Under the pieces are notes generated by a model. The model did no database searches, had not been told where the DNA came from, and saw only the letters and a program-made list of their open reading frames with translations. Below are positions 35,715 through 48,189 of a DNA stretch of 64,000 nt, in pieces. Position numbers and translations under genes: made by a program. Origin of the DNA: Polytrichum commune (Eukaryota; Streptophyta; Polytrichopsida; Polytrichales; Polytrichaceae); assembly GCA_950295325.1 (NCBI GenBank), contig OX485803.1:36655554-36719553 (forward strand), read 5' to 3'. The first letter of the stretch is position 1; each line of letters opens with the position of its first letter.

Positions 35715-36294
35715 CCCGGGTACGCAACTCCCGTATTATATGGTCCTGATTATAATCACTTATAATGCGTTTTAGTCCAATATTGAGTGATACAATTTGT
35801 TTTAATGTAGGAAACCCTTGTAGCCCTTCTAACAAGGAATCCAAAAATGTAATTATATATAGGAAATGAATATATTTTGAAGCATATAATTGCATTAAAA
35901 ACCTAATTATATGATTTTTTTTAATACAGGTATCATAGGTCAAACTACCCAACTTTTTGGACTTTTTAATAAAATTTTAACATTGTGAATGAATTATAAT
36001 TTTAATGGGAGGCAACTATTCGTGGCTTATAATTTTAATGGGAGGCTTAATAAATATGCAACCCAACATTTTTTTCATCTCATTTATTTAATTTGGTCTT
36101 CACCCAACTTTTTTTTCATCTCATTTTATTTAATTTGGTCTTTACCCAACTTTTTTTTCATCTCATTTTATTTAATTTGATCTTCACCCAACTTTTTGAT
36201 CATTTCAATTTGATATAATTTTTACAAAAGCCATCCTCTAAGCCGTTTTAAGTACGATGCCCCCTGCGTATAATATGGGAGTTGCGTACCCGGG
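35715..36294. mobile_element. hAT-type MITE (TIR CCCGGGTACGC), copy A, 580 bp
   Basis: The termini CCCGGGTACGCAACTCCC and their exact inverted complement extend to about 25-26 bp with one mismatch. The element is bounded by perfect 8-bp direct repeats CCTCTTCC (35707-35714 and 36295-36302). An 8-bp TSD fits hAT. The interior is nearly identical to 40392-41022 and contains three copies of a 42-bp unit (CATCTCATTTTATTTAATTT, ending ACCCAAC plus a T run). Phe/Leu-rich open frames are artefacts of that repeat. No transposase. Intact ends, perfect TSD and close identity imply recent activity. Confidence 0.93.
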
Positions 36295-36302
36295 CCTCTT
36301 CC

Positions 36303-37180
36303 ATGCTTGTTTGATGCCCAACACTACTCTAATACCTTGCAAATAGTTCCTACTATCCTAATATCATGCGTATGGTTTTTGAATGCCCCCCAAGGAAACC
36401 TTAAATAAGCCAGCCAATCCTTTTATCGCCGAATGACAATACTTTTCATATAAGGTGACCACATCAACAAATCCATCCACATGTCCACATACATTTTGCT
36501 TATTTCTCATCAAATACCACTAATGGCAAATGATTTATGTTGAACCTATAAATTAATAAATCTTATATTTTATTTTATTTATGCTACTTTACATCTATAT
36601 AAAAAAATACCACAACTTAAACCACACTGTATATTATATATAATTCCCAAATTCACATTTAGAGGACATTGTTGTATAGTACATCTAAAAAATTTGTTAA
36701 AATTATGTGTCTTGAATAAAATGCACCCTACATTTTCTCGCACATGGTTTTCTACATTTTCGCCAGTGCTTGCCCTTAGGGTGCGTTGCTTAACAAAGCA
36801 AAATATATACAAAGGCTTTACGGAAACTGGGACTCCTCATGCGCACCTTTGCCATCTAGTTTTGGGTGCCACCTTGCCATCATAACTCCACTTGACTAAG
36901 TTAGTCCGAGATGATCCAAAACTATCGGATCATGATAGTGAAGAGGTATCCAAAACCAAATGGAGTAGTTGGCGGCTCGATTCCCGGCCATGGAATGTTC
37001 TCTTCACTTGACGAAAAACTAGCCAAGTGGCCATGCGCCTCAAGTGTTCCCTAATCTTTTCTTTTCTTTTTCCTTTAATAAAAAAAATATTTTAAATTTT
37101 AAGTTAATTTTTAAATATTGAATTTCAAAAAAGAAAAAGAAAAAGAAGACACTTTACAGGACAGAGATCCTATCAGGTAG
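36303..37180. other. Unassigned stretch
   Basis: No gene or element recognised. Confidence 0.4.
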
Positions 37181-38330
37181 GAAGGTTTAGTCCAATCTGG
37201 GTCGCTATAAATTTGTGGAAGTTCGCTTAGGCTTCGCTCGGCCTGGTCTCCCAAACAAACGCGTCTCCTGCGATGCTTGCGCCGAACTTCAATCAGGTTG
37301 GTCAACTCGCAGCATATTACTTCAATCTCCAGTTGCAAGTTAGGTTTGAGAAATCTAGAGTGCATCAACAGAGATTGCAGGAAATTTTTGTCTCTCCCCG
37401 ATCTGTTGGTTGTCGCATTCTTTCAGGCTTACGATAAGTGATCTAGCATCCTTGACAACATGCTGCAGATTCCACATGTACCCTGACGCTTCATTCAAGT
37501 ATTCAACCTTAATGTGGGTCTAATTTGATAACCACTGCATTGCCCTCAACTCATTCACATTGCAAGTACATCGTAGAACAATTGAACTATGCAAAACATG
37601 TCAGAGAGTCTAAGTACAAACAGGTAGCATTGTCCACTTCCAAACTGCACGACAGTGTGCGCGATGAAGGTAGATTACAGTCATCCAGGTTACTCTTGCA
37701 TTCAATTGTGTGGCGTTGGTTTACGAGCAGGCCCTGCAACTCCACCATTGTCCACTTCTGTGCTTCATTGAGATTAGGGGGTGGGTTCTTGATCTTCTCA
37801 ATTACACCTGCGGGGTCTCAGTCGTTGCGATCTCAACGATTCGGGGAGTTGGATTAGAAGTGAGTGCAACTAGATCCAAGAAATGTGAGAAATGTAAATA
37901 GAACTGAGAGCAGGTGGATTGCGTTAAGGACAATTGTTACAACCAAGCATCAGGAATGTTTTTCGAAGATATTGCGTTCCAACGAGAACTTCTACAGTTT
38001 TCAAGTGCACCAACTTGGAAATCTAATATGTGAAAGGGTGCAAGCTTCTGTCCTAGCTTTGGAGTATTTTACCAGTGAGCGCCGAGGTTATGTTGCAATC
38101 CTCAATTGTCTCATCAGTTCTTGAGATGTTAGAGAATCAAGGAAATGCAGTCATTAGGTTGACTGGGGTCTCTACATGCATGGCAATCCCGGGTGGGTGG
38201 GGGGGGGGGGGGGGGCTACCTTCTATGATCAACGTTTACCATGATCTTTTTTGGGTTTGGATATTATCTCATTACTTGGAATACTTTCTTAAAAAGAAGA
38301 AGAAAGGGTTTCGACCAAAACTTGCATGAG
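37181..38330. other. Moderately GC-richer stretch, possible gene fragment
   Basis: About 37.18-38.17 kb keeps more CpG than the surroundings and has a TATAAAT-like motif near 37207 followed by several splice-like signals (TTTCAGGCTT near 37425). Open frames 37864-38124 and 38075-38329 (+) overlap without a clear winner, and I recognise no domain. It ends in a 17-base G run (38199-38215). It could be a degraded gene, a non-coding transcript or chance. Confidence 0.35.
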
Positions 38331-39109
38331 AAATTTGACTGAAGATGTGAGAATTTATTTTAAAAATGATAGTACGTACTGGATATAGTTTTCTATTACA
38401 TATTAGGATTTGTATAACGTTTAACATGTACATTTGTTCATATTAATAATAATATATATAAGGAAATCAAAAGTACTCATTCACGTCATTTTGGCTCTCT
38501 ATCATTGAATACAACTCCTAGGAAAGCAACTTGCAATATGGAATTTTGTTGAGGTTGACCACAAATTCCAACCCAATTTATTGTTTATGTTATAGTCCAT
38601 AAGGGCCAAGCCAATCTTTGTGATTATCATTGAAGTCTCCCCTCCATGACATTTTGCTAGAGCATGGGTAACTTGGTTTTCTATTGGAAGATCATTTTTA
38701 ATATATTGAAATCTAACATTGTTCTAATTCTAGTGTTCATTCCATCAAACTTGCTTATTTTCACTAGGCTTGAATTAAAAAATTTTGTATGAACTTCTTT
38801 GATTTGACATATTAGACAACATGTTGGGAGACCAAGCCTTGATCTACTCTGCCTCAATCAACAAAGACAGATGGTGAGTTGTTGTGAGCCTTGTTATTTT
38901 TGTCTTTGTCCTTTAAATCGACAAAGGAAATTTCACATGTGAAATTTGTCTTGCATCACATCGAATTTCTTGCCTAATTGCTCAACTTCTCAACTTTTAA
39001 TATCTATTGAAAATTACATGTAACATATTGCACTGGCCCCACCAATGTGAATGAAATCACTGTATTCACTAAGTTCATAATGACACTTGTCACATGACAT
39101 TTTCACTAT
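38331..39109. other. Unassigned stretch
   Basis: AT-rich, no recognised gene or element. Confidence 0.4.
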
Positions 39110-39423
39110 CACTTGTAGAAAACTCTACGGAAAAGAAAATTTCTGAAATCGGCTGCAGTTCTTTTGCCTAGCCTGATCTGTGGTCACTATACGACTGCAA
39201 ATTAGTTTTTTTGGTAAACTAACCGAATTTTTAGGAATTTTGGGGCGTGTAATATACCGTTGGAAAGATGTTGACAATACCTTTCCAACAGTGTATTACA
39301 CACCCCAAAATTCCTAAAATATCAGTCAGTATACCAAAAGAACAACTTTACTATAGATCAGGCTAGTCAAAAGAATTGCAGCCGATTTCAACAGTTTTTT
39401 TGGGGCATAGTTTTTTACTAGTG
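39110..39423. mobile_element. Foldback element, 314 bp, CACTA-like ends
   Basis: Nearly the whole interval is one long inverted repeat with only about 10-20 bp of loop near 39266-39280. Matching arm blocks include GAAATCGGCTGCAGTTCTTTTG with its complement, GCCTGATCTG/CAGATCAGGC-like, and TTTTAGGAATTTTGGGG with its complement. The ends read CACTTGTAGAAAA and (complement) CACTAGTAAAAAA, like CACTA-derived MITEs. Flanks (TAT and TAA) do not give a clean TSD. No coding capacity. Transcription would give a long hairpin RNA. Confidence 0.85.
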
Positions 39424-39670
39424 TAATTTCAAGTGATCACTAATTTCATAGTCACACTTGTATATTTCATCACTCCCTTCACATTTACAAATGTTATTTT
39501 GTAATACCACACCTTCAATATTATCCAAAGGGTATCTAAGCAACTACCCACAAGCCTAATTGATATGGAGTGTCCTTGTTTTTTCTTTTCCATATTTGAC
39601 TCTAGCAAACATACCAACATGGTTTGACATTGTGTGATGGGTTAGTATAGATATGTTGGTACACAATAAG

Positions 39671-41750
39671 TCCTGGGGTGGACTCTTCATACCATGTACA
39701 AACTAACGTGAGTGTAAGAAGGGGGTATTATTTGAGACTTTAGCGTACATAGTATACATAAGGGAAAGGTATCAATTTTCTCTAGTGCGTACATTTAGAA
39801 AAGTTATTAAGAATTTTGAAGCAAAGGTAGATGTACAAAAGGGATCCCCAAGGTTTAATTTTTTGACAATAAATGTGTTAGTTTCATCCAGTTCACATTT
39901 TCATCCATTGTTGTTATATGGCAATAGTCCTTAATGATTGCCTTGTTTATTCTTGCTAGGGTTCGCATTTGGATTCTAGGACAAGCTAGAGGCTTTCTGA
40001 AACGTGTAGATTTTGCTGGGAGACTTGTTCTCTACTTTTTATAATTCTATTATTTGATCAATTTTTATCACACGGGTTCCACACCCTGAGCTCTTACGTT
40101 AACATACCGACCATACTTCGTGATCCTTACAAACAAAAACAACTTCTTCATGCAAACTATCTCAACTACTTTGTACCATATGAAACTCTACCTTATTACT
40201 CACGTACGACCCGATCGGACTTAACTTTACAACTCAAGCAAGACTCGGGCTCTATTTTGTAACTACACACCTCATACTTCACTTCACAACTCAAGTTGAC
40301 TCTTACTCCGTTTCGTAACTATGCACAAACTCACCAGGGCCCCATGACTCTGCTCCCTGCACAAATAATTCCCCTCAAATCTACACCATAGCCCGGGTAC
40401 GCAACTCCCGTATTATATGGTCCTGATTATAATCACTTATAATGCATTTTAGTCCAATATTGAGTGATACAATTTGTTTTAATGTAGGAAATCTTTGTAG
40501 CCCTTCTAACAAGGAATCCAAAAACGTAATTATATATAGGAAATGAATATATTTTGAAGCATATAATTGCATTAAAAACCTAATTATATGATTTTTTTAA
40601 TACATGTACCATAGGTCAAACTACCCAACTTTTTGGACTTTTTAATAAAATTTTAACATTGTGAATGAATTATAATTTTAATGGGAGGCAACTATTTGTG
40701 GCTTATAATTTTAATGGGAGGCTTAATAAATATGCAACCCAACTTTTTTTTCATCTCATTTATTTAATTTGGTCTTCACCCAACTTTTTTTTCATCTCAT
40801 TTTATTTAATTTGGTCTTTACCCAACTTTTTTTCCATCTCATTTTATTTAATTTGGTCTTTACCCAACTTTTTTTTCATCTCATTTTATTTAATTTGGTC
40901 TTCACCCAACTTTTTGATCATTTTAATTTGATATACTTTGATATAATTTTTACAAAAGCCGTCCTCTAAGCCGTTTTAAGTACGATGCCCCTTGCGTATA
41001 ATATGGGAGTTGCGTACCCGGGCACCATAGTCGTGATTAAATAGTACTTTTATTTAGAAAAAAGAATATACAACAACTACATGCTTGAAAACCATCTCCA
41101 ACACATGGAAAGTCTCAAGCACCCCAAGGGGAAGAACTAAGAAGAAGAAATGGACTAATAGCTTGGGGGGGGGGGGGCCTACTTATCCTACCAAGGACTG
41201 CTTCTTGGCACGCAATAGACCCATGGTCGCTTCTTGCTCACGATTTTTGGTAATAGGGGAGGGTAAAGGGACGAAGAATTAATCCCTGAATAGGAGTCAC
41301 CTTGTTGTATGAATGAAGAAACGGTAAACAGAAAAAGTAAAAGTAAATGTGAAAAGACAATAAAAGATGGTATAAATCTAGGGATCTCAATGTTCATGGG
41401 CTTCCTTGAGTTTTTCCTCTCAAGATTGCGCTCTTGTCTTTGTTTGTTCAATGCAATCGTTGAGTACATGCTATGGATGAGATTGAGAAATGTTCAACAA
41501 CTTCCTCAGTAGAAAATGAGCGTGGATTCTACGTATAGTAAAGGCTTATATAATTCATGATATATATTTTGTATATGTAGTGGAGGCATTTATCACATTC
41601 AATTGAAAATTTTAGTATAAATACATGAGCCCATTTTCTTTAGTACGTATAGATTTCATTTTCTTAATGAACTTCTCATATATAAAGGGTTTGATTTCAT
41701 AGTGACCTACACACATCATTTAGGTCTCCAATGAAGAGCCCACCCCTAGG
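39671..41750. mobile_element. hAT-type element family H2 (TIR CCTAGGGGTGGACTC), copy 1, 2,080 bp
   Basis: It starts TCCTGGGGTGGACTCTTCAT and ends with the inverted complement (CCTAGGGGTGGGCTCTTCAT). Perfect 8-bp TSDs ACAATAAG lie at 39663-39670 and 41751-41758. About 350 bp at each end align with the shorter copy at 61368-62092, inverted. The central 40015-41425 has no counterpart there and includes the nested MITE 40392-41022 plus about 780 bp of other sequence with no transposase frame. A 13-base G run lies at 41165-41177. Confidence 0.88.
40392..41022. mobile_element. hAT-type MITE (TIR CCCGGGTACGC), copy B, 631 bp
   Basis: Same element and orientation as 35715-36294, with perfect 8-bp TSDs CACCATAG (40384-40391 and 41023-41030). 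It is 51 bp longer, mainly because it has four instead of three 42-bp internal units, plus a short duplication at GATATACTTT. It lies inside H2 copy 1 and is therefore younger than that element. Confidence 0.93.
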
Positions 41751-41758
41751 ACAATAAG

Positions 41759-42689
41759 CTCCTAGTTTGAAGAGAAAGACAAATACACAACTGAGGAATT
41801 GGCTGCAGGATCCATGTGTGCCCCAAATTCCCAATCTCACTTTGAATCTCATTTCATGTTCAATGTAGGGCGTGTGCGTGGTGGGTGGAGTGATTGCTTT
41901 GTTGTGCACGTGGTTTGGGGTTCTAGTCCTTGTAAGGCCACCCGAAGCAAGTTGATGCAAAAATATTCATAAGGAATCAAATATTACTATCTCAAGGTTC
42001 AACTCACCAGTCTCACCCTCAAAAATAACTTGAAATTTTTTAAATATTTGAACCATTAGATGTTGTTGGATGCAAATCTACCAATCCAATATTTTGGATT
42101 TTTTTTTCTTGCTCCAAACTTCAAGAAAAGAAAAGAAGAGACTAAAAAATTGGACTATTTGATCTTGCAATCAACAAGATATAAGCGTTCAAACTTTATT
42201 CAATTTTATTTTTAAAATTATTCTCTTGAAGTCGATTACTAGTAGCAATCCATTAGAGCAATCACCATAACAAATTATGTTAACTTTACTAGAATCAATA
42301 TTGGAATTTATTCTTAATATAAGAATATCATTAGTAATAACTAAAATATTGAAAATCTAAAGTATTATTACAAAAAAATATTACTATTTAATTATCATTA
42401 TTGTTATTGTATGGAACACTATTCCTAGTTACTATGTGCTATAGACTTATACTACAAAATAATTATTTAAGTATTGCACAAAAAAGGCACTTTGCAAATT
42501 ACAATATATTATAAATCATACATATTTAGTATATATGATGCTCCCATTAAGACAATAGAGCACCATATGAGCCTAAACAAGAATTCATAATGAATTAAAT
42601 AAGCAATATAATTGAGAAGGGGTTGGGACTTATATATTATGATACAATACGATAGAAGGGTCTTAGAATTGCGGATTTCACATTCAGAT
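41759..42689. other. Unassigned stretch
   Basis: AT-rich, no recognised gene. Fragments around 42.04-42.20 kb resemble decayed M3 sequence. Confidence 0.4.
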
Positions 42690-43000
42690 CCGTCATATAA
42701 CATCATGTCCTATAACGGTGACATGATGTTGAACCAAAAACCACCACGTCAATGGGGGGTAAATCCAACAATTTACCCATGGGTACACTAGTGTAGTCAA
42801 CGTTGGGTCAATGGTTTAATCGATTGCTACTTTGCAATCAACATGGTAGTCAATTGCAGAGAAAAAAGCAAAAATTCCCCCCAAAAAATTGGACTATTAG
42901 ATCTTGTTGACTAGAAGATCTAATGGTCCTGATTTTTTTTGGAGTTTTTGGATTTTTTTCTTTTCTTTTGGCTTAGTCGTCGATCAGGAGCAATCAACAA
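42690..43000 (+). repeat. Repeat family M3, copy 1 (left half)
   Basis: It aligns with 56320-56610: CCGTCA, ACATCATGTCCTATAACGGTG, then GGxGGTAAATC and the palindrome GGACTATTAGATCTTGTTGA with its complementary arm. It stops near 43000. Confidence 0.7.
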
Positions 43001-43899
43001 GGAGCAACTGTGTACACTAAAAGTGATATTTATTGTTTGATTATCTTTAATGTTGTTACCACCCTACCGTGCTCAACACTAATTTTCAAATCCTTGAGAA
43101 TTAGTGTTAGACATAAATGTGCCGCTACCTTCCCTACTACCGGTTTTTTTCTTGTGAAGCATGAATTTCATTGGACTTGTGATTTTAGGGATGGCACCCC
43201 ACCTTCCTTCTCACTAATCTCCATCTGCCGAAGTCGACGGCATTATATGGTTGATGTCTTCTTGTCGCCCCACCTTCCCGCTCGCTTACAACTTCTCGCC
43301 TTGTTGTCGGAGCAACTTCTCAACTTCTCAACTTCTCGTGCAACTTCTCAACTCTTGCCGTCAGATTACGCCTGCCTCAAAGCCCCCCCGCCTCGTGATC
43401 CTGAAATTCAATATCGACGGACCCACGACTGCGGCATGAAATTTTTTTCCCCTGCAGGCTCTAACTTGAAAATTAAGAATTGGAGATTTTCCTCCTCCCC
43501 AAATGCATTTTGATCCTCTACCTCTACAATTGCAACCTGAGTGTCGCGATTGCGACCCTAAACAACATTTGTCGTTATGTTGTAGTTTTGCGACAAATGT
43601 CACATGTGAAGTCCTCCCCCCGAATGCGCTTCTTGGTCTCGCTTTGCGATTGTAATCGCGGCCCTTACTCAACAACTGTTGGATCGTGACCTATACCTAC
43701 AAATACCGGTCTGGCCTCCCCTGGCGCATGCCAAACTATTATTGTTGCGACTTCGCAACTCTGTGTCTTGCCGTATGTAAGTCTAACTACTCCCGCCCTA
43801 TTGAAACAACTTCTCATTTGCTTGCAAATTGCACTCTATAACATACACACACAATAAAATAATAAATCGTTTTGAGACTTGTCTCGAAGGGTGAAGAAG
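43001..43899. other. GC-richer stretch between two M3 copies, unassigned
   Basis: Richer in G+C and CpG than the flanks, with a CAACTTCT mini-repeat at about 43310-43350. Open frames run on both strands (43010-43513 +, 167 codons; 43361-43675 -). I recognise no domain and no convincing splice structure. Candidate captured gene fragment. Confidence 0.35.
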
Positions 43900-44560
43900 T
43901 GCATAACAACGGGGGTAAAATTTGATAATTTACCAAGGGGCAAACTAGTGTGGTCAACCCCTTAGGAAACAACCTGGACAAATGTTGCTTTGCAATTCAT
44001 ATGCTTGTCAACTACAAAATAGCAATGGATACATTAGTTGACTACACACTAGAAAATTTTAAATCTTACAAACAAATCCAAGAAATTTTGGACCACTAGA
44101 TCATGTTGATTACAAGATCTAACGGTCCAAAATTTTCTTGGAATGCTTTGGAATTTTTGAATTCTTGGTTCAGTAATCAACTACTCAAATTTGACTAAAG
44201 AAATCGACCAAGAGTAGTTGACCAAGAGCAATTGACTAGTTGGTCGACAACTATTAAGCAGTCCACAACTACCAGCAGTCAACTTCTAGGAAAAAACAAA
44301 AATGAACAAGATCCAAAAAAATTGAAAACAACTTTGGACGGTTAGACTTTGCATCTAGCAAGATCTAGTGGTACCTTCTTTTTTTTAAGTGTTGGCATTT
44401 TTATTTTTATTTTTACTTAGAAGTTGACTGCTAATTGCAATCGACCCAAAAAATCAAATTTTAAACAAAATATGGTGCAATAAAAAAAATCACCACATCA
44501 ACGGGCATCACATTCTAACATGACAACGAGGTCCCACATCATGTTCATTTGCACATCCCT
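43900..44560 (+). repeat. Repeat family M3, copy 2
   Basis: Restarts with the left-hand M3 blocks (CAACGGGGGTAAAATTTGAT, CAAACTAGTGTGGTCAACCC), then the palindrome around 44091-44135, then repeated GACCAAGAGxAxTTGAC phrases. It ends with the block ACATCATGTTCATTTGCACATCC, matched at 56870-56895. Near full length. Confidence 0.75.
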
Positions 44561-47199
44561 ACACAAAGTAGAACAACCATTCATTTTTCAACCAATGAGA
44601 GAATTGAAGAAATGATGGTCATGGTCACTTAGTCATTATATTGATTACCCCAATTAGTGCGTGTTCATAATCTAACTTTTTTGGTTAGATTAGTTCAATT
44701 TTTTAAATTTTGATGATTTTGAGTTCAACTTGTCATTTGAGTTCAACTTGTCATAGTGACGAAACATGAAAGTTAGTGAGTACTAAACTGAAATATGTTT
44801 CGTGATTGCTATAGCAAATGTTTTGATTATTGACTAGGATTAGAAGAGGCCCAATCAAGTTGCAATGGGCATGTGGAAAATTAGAAGCAGCTCTTGAATG
44901 AGGGTATGGATAGATGCACCTCTTGGGGAGCAAGATCCTGATTTTTGTCACCTCTATATAATTCTCTATGCCATAGTCAGACTCAGGCGAAAAAAACTCA
45001 ACAATCTCTTTCTCTATAATCATCAAACCTCTCTCGAGAAAAGAGTGGAGATTTTATCTTTGTCTAGTTGGTTACAGACCATTTTGTGAAATATATTTTG
45101 AGTTGTTTCCATCTATAAGATTTGATGTATAAGTATTTATATGTGTTGCAATTGTTGGTGTACAATTGTTCACGCAATTGTCTTAACTCTTAAAGAGAGT
45201 GTTTGAATGGAATTTGATATCATCAAGTACAATTGTCTAAACCGTCACAGGATGTGAAGCGCCCTTCATTCTATCCAATTCACTTTAGTGTCAATCTTGA
45301 TTGAGTGTGGTGATTACTTTCATGAATAACTATTGAGGCCATTACACTAACTCTCAGGATGAAAGTGGAATTCTTTTGAAGCTTAATTATTTAATGACCA
45401 TAGTCTGAGAGCAGTGTTGGGTAATGAGGATTCTGGTTTGTTGTAATATCATTTCATTTAAATAATAGATGTCCTCAACCTCTTACCTTGTGAAAATTGA
45501 GTAATCAACAGTCTCGACTTGGGAAGAGAGCGTATTCACTGAGTTTAATAATTGAGGATGACAATTGTCTATTTTGTGTAAGGGTCATACATGTGTAAGA
45601 GAGTGATTAATTATGACTATCATGTGGGCCATAGCCAAAAGGCAGTTGGAACATACTCATGAGTGTGTGTGAGAAGATGAGGATTCCCTCTGGTTAAGAG
45701 AGTAGATTTTATTTTTTTCATTGTTAACTAAAACCATTGGTTGTGTTTGGCCTAAGATGCATGAAGCAAAAATGTGAGTAGAAGAGAGGCCATGATGTGA
45801 TATCATGTGTTGTCTGATTGTCTAATGAAAAAACCATTGTTTGAAGTATAATTACTCAAGTGAACCTTGGGTTCAATCTCATTAAGTTTGATATATAAAT
45901 TTGGGAATGAACAAAAAGTCGGCGAAGGGCCATAAGCAGAATCAACATAGCCAATGAAGGTTGAAGAGACATCGTAAATCGACGAATGGGAGCATCACTT
46001 GTGGAGTTGGGTTTATCCCATAATCCATGGGAACCCTACTAGAGCACCCATAAAAGAAAGGTCAAGCAAGGGCATCAACGAGTAACATTACCAAGCAACT
46101 TGACAACTACATGCCACATCTTGACCATTGTCTGCTGATTCATCCCATACCCACATACGCATGGACTCAGGTGACTTGATTCCATAGACTTAGCTACTTT
46201 TACTCTAAAGGCTAACGGTCATCTAAATTGGCTATTGTCTTTTGCATTAAATTAATTTTATCAATGGATTTTTTAAGGAATATATAGTAATATTATAAAA
46301 CATTAAATATGTAAACCTAATATGAACTCCAAAAAAACTAACATAGTTAAAAGTTCATTGTCAAAAGAAAATAAGCAAATTAACATGACAGTGAAGTATT
46401 GTTAATTTCAAGGAACCAAATAAACACATGAAATGCAATTAAATCCAATCAAGATAAAGGATTAATGAACCATGTCATAGGCAAGTATATTAACTTGTTA
46501 TGGCCTATGGTTCCAAAAACTTACAAGGGTTGTCCGCCAACGGATCTAGGTAAGGATAATTGTCTCACTACCTCATTAAAAGTAAGATAAATTAATAAGC
46601 GTCGTAACCCGCACGGTTGACACTATAGTATTTCTTGATCCACTAAATTATCAACTAATTAAGAAGAGACTATTGTTCAAGTCAGGGCTCCCTTGGCCCT
46701 AATTAAATGTGGATTACGAGCAGCTCAAAAAAAACTATGATGTGTTGAGACTCTATTCATTGAAAACAAACCCATGGTATAGCAAGTGATAACTACTGGA
46801 CTATGGCTAGCTATAAGGGAGAGATTGCACAATTGCATGTACTGCACTGAGCGACCCCATACATAATCCACTCCCTACTCTCTCAATTTCATAAAATTCA
46901 CATGAACTAAAGTTTTACCAAGGCTTTGCACCTAAACCTCATTTTGAAGACATCATGTCCTATCAATCAACCTTATAGTGACACTTAAAGTTTAATCTAA
47001 CACTTCTTCAGTCTACCCTGTGTGGTTTTGTTAATCGGAACCCAATCCAAAAGCCTATCTACAATGTTACTATTCAAAGATACGCATTTGATGCGAATGT
47101 AATATTCTACCAAGCAAAGTCATTAATTCATGCTCTATAATGTCCGAACAACCTACTAAACTTTCGTTAGTAAAAAATGAAACTGCCAAGTAAGACGTT
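44561..47199. other. Unassigned AT-rich stretch
   Basis: It contains a two-copy GAGTTCAACTTGTCAT tandem at about 44721-44756. No gene recognised. Confidence 0.4.
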
Positions 47200-48189
47200 A
47201 TATATCGCACTGCGTAACTCTGAACAGCAACACGCACTAATCGAGATACTCAGTTTAGTAGTGTCAAAGTACACAGGCCCTACGTTTCCTCTCGCTGCAT
47301 GCAGAGACGCCTTCTAACTTAACTTATGCGGAAGGTTGTCTCAACTTCTGACAAACACATAGTACGACGATGCACTGCATGTGTCTCTTTTCAACTTTCG
47401 TAAGTCTCGAAAACGAAAACTGTCCTCGATCGCGCTCCTCGCATTCAACCCCGGGGTGTTGAGTCGGTTACAGTGTTGAGCTGCCACATGAGACTGGCAA
47501 TCTGTGGCTCCTCCAACCAGACCATGAAACCTCACATTCACAACACCACCATTTGAAATTTTGGTTTCCTTCCTTTCAAAACCTGCTGACAGCACTAAAT
47601 AACGTACGTAGCCACAGCTTCTTGTACGTCCGGTGGTGCATATATATAACTTATATATACCAATGGTTGTTCCTCGTAGTAGCTAGTTATAGTCGTCGTA
47701 AATCTGTCTGTAGAGGACAAGAAAATGGGTGCACCTGCAGGCCCCTCATCACTCACTCATGCATGAGGCCTGTACTAAAAGAAGGGTGTGAGGAAAGACT
47801 ATACCGCGTAAGTTGTGTTGTCCTGTCCGTGCATTACTACTACTACTACTACAACAGTTGTTGTTTCAGGACTTAAGCTTAACTTGATTCGGAGTCAAAT
47901 AAACGGTTTCCAAAATTTCATCACATTCGCAGTTGGAACTCTCGACTCCTGCATGCAACCGTACACTCTGCACTCCTCACACGCTTGCTTCAGCTCCAAA
48001 CCGCAGAATTTTGATTACCGTGAAATTATTGCACTGTCATGAGAGTACGACGAGCACCGTACAAGGCGTGAGTGTCAAGAACTTCGCCTCCGACAACTTA
48101 ACTTACTCGTGTGTTTGTGTTTGTGTTTGTGATGCACGAGCAATTAGGTGTAAGGTAGATGTGCGTAATTGGGTGCCTCGTCTTCAATT
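47200..48189. other. Moderately GC-richer stretch, unassigned
   Basis: 47.2-48.1 kb retains CpG (TCCTCGATCGCGCTCC, AACCCCGGGG) and includes TA-rich, ACT-rich and GTTTGT simple repeats. Open frames (47341-47595 -, 47553-47876 +, 47933-48277 +) show no motif. It could be a decayed gene or promoter; no gene is called. Confidence 0.35.

Noticed and set aside
35989-40969. Phe/Leu-rich open frames (HLIYLIWSSPNFFF type) resembling membrane proteins
   Set aside because: They are translations of the 42-bp internal repeat of the hAT-type MITE, present in both copies.
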